NCBI GenBank assembly: GCA_951213105.1
Contig: OX578150.1
Span: 20,314,022 to 20,378,021 of the forward strand
Direction: 5' to 3'
From: Amaurobius ferox
Taxonomy: Eukaryota > Arthropoda > Arachnida > Araneae > Amaurobiidae
DNA length: 64,000 nucleotides
Every line of letters begins with the position of its first letter. Within the stretch, counting starts at the first letter, position 1. The position numbers and the translations under genes were made by a program. Below the pieces are notes generated by a model. That model had not been told where the DNA came from. It searched no databases and worked only from the letters and a program-made list of their open reading frames with translations. This document shows positions 55,201 through 58,200 of this stretch, in pieces.

Positions 55201-58200
55201 GTGTTTATGGCATATATTTACTGCATAACATAAATCTGGTCTTATCCTACTGTATAGAAAGGCTAAACATCCGATTAAACTTCTGTAGGGAATATCTTGC
55301 ATCTGAACCAATTTCTCATTTGTCAGTGGACAATCTATTGTACTTAGAATATTGCCTTTCGCAATAGGAATTCATCTGCCGTCGCAAGTGTATTTCTGGG
55401 CACATGCGACCAGAGCAGAAATGTTTTATCTGCATTATAAATATTTTCTGTGGTGAGATTATCTTCTGACACTAAAAGGCCAAATTGATCCACAAACTGT
55501 TAGGCAGCTTCATGATCAGCTGATGTAGTTTCGCCACACATTTGTAGCTTTCCATGTCATCTTTTGAACTTGGTGAGCCATCCAGTTGAATATTTACAGG
55601 CAGTTACTATGTTCATATCTTTATGAAAGATTCTGGTCTCTTCCATTAACATAGACCTTGTAAATAGCAAAGATGTCTGGATGAGACGTTATACTGCATA
55701 TAATTCTTGATAGCATGAAGAAGATTGTATGTGTAATGAATATATAAAGACAGCTAAATTAGAACTGTACTCTTACCCTTTCGACAATTTAATACACAAG
55801 AGCATTTGTTCCAATATAAATGGTTCATAAAAATATTCACTACTAGCTTTTTAAAGTAACCTCTAATTGCGAACAGCTTTTCACACAATCATTTCTTCAT
55901 GAAAATGCTTCTCGCAAACCATGTTTTCCGGGTTCAAAATTCAAACATAACACTTTAACACCAAAGTTTCTATTTTTCTTCATTTTTGGGTAATTGAAAT
56001 ACACTTGCATATTTATTTGTCCCTTTATAGTTTGAATTACATTCTGGAACACAGCAGTGGTTAAGCATAATAAATTAAACACATTCAGTTGCTAACAAAC
56101 ATAGAACAAACACAAAGTGAAAAATCAACAAACTTTATTCAATGCAGTCTTAACGGCTTTGGCTGTGCACATGGGAACATGGAACTTAAAGAGATGAGTC
56201 ATCGCTTGTTGTAGAAAGTAATAAAAAAGAAAGCATTAACTATAACTCATATTCTTTAACATTTAAATTTTTTAATTTTTAAAACTAACATTCTTTTAAT
56301 ATTCTTACTAACATTCTTTTTAAAAATTAATTAGGGGTCATTTAAAGATTAAGTAAGCACATTTTGGGTAATTTTATACCTCCCCCTCCCACTTGTTAGC
56401 AAAAATACTCAAATTCCTGACTTCCCCCATGCTTATGTTATGATTTTATTTGTTGACATAAAAACGTCTACATAGGTTATTTTAAGTAAAATGACTCACA
56501 TGCGAATTTACGATTTTTTTTCTGTAAACTGCAAAAGTCGAAGGCCGACTGTATTTATATTTTGATATTTAAAATGATTTTATGATCAATTTTCATCCAG
56601 CAATAGCAATTCTAAACTTTAACGATTTTTGATTGCCGAAAACTATTTCACTAGGCAAATAGAATTAGGTAATAATTTTGACTTACCATTTGAAAATGGA
56701 TCCTTTTTCTTGTATTTTTTACAAAACTTGCAGAACATAAGGGTTGCGTCATCCTTTTGTTGAATCTCAAGCCAGTCATGTGATTTTAGCCATTTTGTTT
56801 AAAAAGTGTCGACTTTCTTTTTGTTTGACTGAAAATTATTAACATTTTCAACGTCAATCAGATTTTCTTCAAATTCGACTTCAGTTGCTTTCGGATTAGT
56901 TTTCTTAATTAAAAATTTATCCATTGTGGTCATTAACCGGTAATACCAGCGATATTCTGCTATATAAGTATTTAGGGTTACTGTTTATTTGCTATCACAA
57001 CACCCCCCCCCCCCACTAGCTTCCCCCACGTGACAAGGAAGTGCGAGCGAGACTTCAATCAACGCTCCCTGTGGCTATTTTTAGAATTCCGTAGGCAACA
57101 CGAGAAATTAGGCTTTGTGGTCTTTGGGCATCGGATTTCGCGGTCTCCAATTTGAAGGAAAAAATAGTTTTAGGCCGGAACTGGAGAGAGAGAAATTCTC
57201 GTGCGGCCTAAATTTTTATGCGGGATTTTTTATGGATTTCGCGAGAATCTTGCGGATTCACGCTGAAATGGGACTCCTGAGTCATTTATACAATTGCAAT
57301 TTATCATTTTTTTAACAGATTATCTTTTAAACAATGTTCTAGTACAAAAAAAAAAATCTATATTTCTTTTACATATTTTAAAGTAATAAAACAGACAATG
57401 AAATTACCTTGAATAAGGAAAACTTGAGCAACGTATACCACAGTTCTTTCTTTTAGTGGTGCTTTCAGGTATGATATGGAATAAAGCACTTTCTGCATAA
57501 TGGAACATTACGTATTTTACATATAGTTTGTTTTTTGGACCTTCAGCATGTCAGAACATTTAGCATATCTTGTTTTTCCTTGTATCAGTTGTGATCCTCC
57601 CACATTGAGAAGATATCTGCTCTTTTTGAAGGTCTTCCTATTAATTCTTACATTAGAGTTTTTTCTTCATTATGGTATTAGAATTTATGGGACAATAACA
57701 AGAAACTCTGAAAGTGTTTTCCCGACCACTCACTTCTTTAAATGACCTAGGCATTTATGAGACACATTGGCAGTTTATTCAATATCTTTTCCCACCATTT
57801 TGAGGATTTTTTATTTGTCTCATTTAGATTGCTATTTTTTGGTCCGCAGGATCAACACCGCTCATAAACAAATTTCAAAATGCTGTTGGGTCTGGATAAA
57901 GAATATAAATTTTAGTGCCATCGATTTGCTTATGAAAGACTAACCATTTTATCACAATGGCAGTTGCTCAATATGCACACTTTTTGGTATCTTTTCACAT
58001 TGTAAAAATTGCACTTGTTCTATTCTACATAAATACAGCTTCACCTTGATTTAGTTTCAGGACCGATTTCTTTAACTTAATTACAGGTTTCAACTGCAGC
58101 ATAAGATAAAACTTCTACATAAGTGAAAAATCTTTTATAGCACATAGCTACATCATTACATTTAATGCTGTCTGCAAGTTTTAGTACAACACGCTAACTA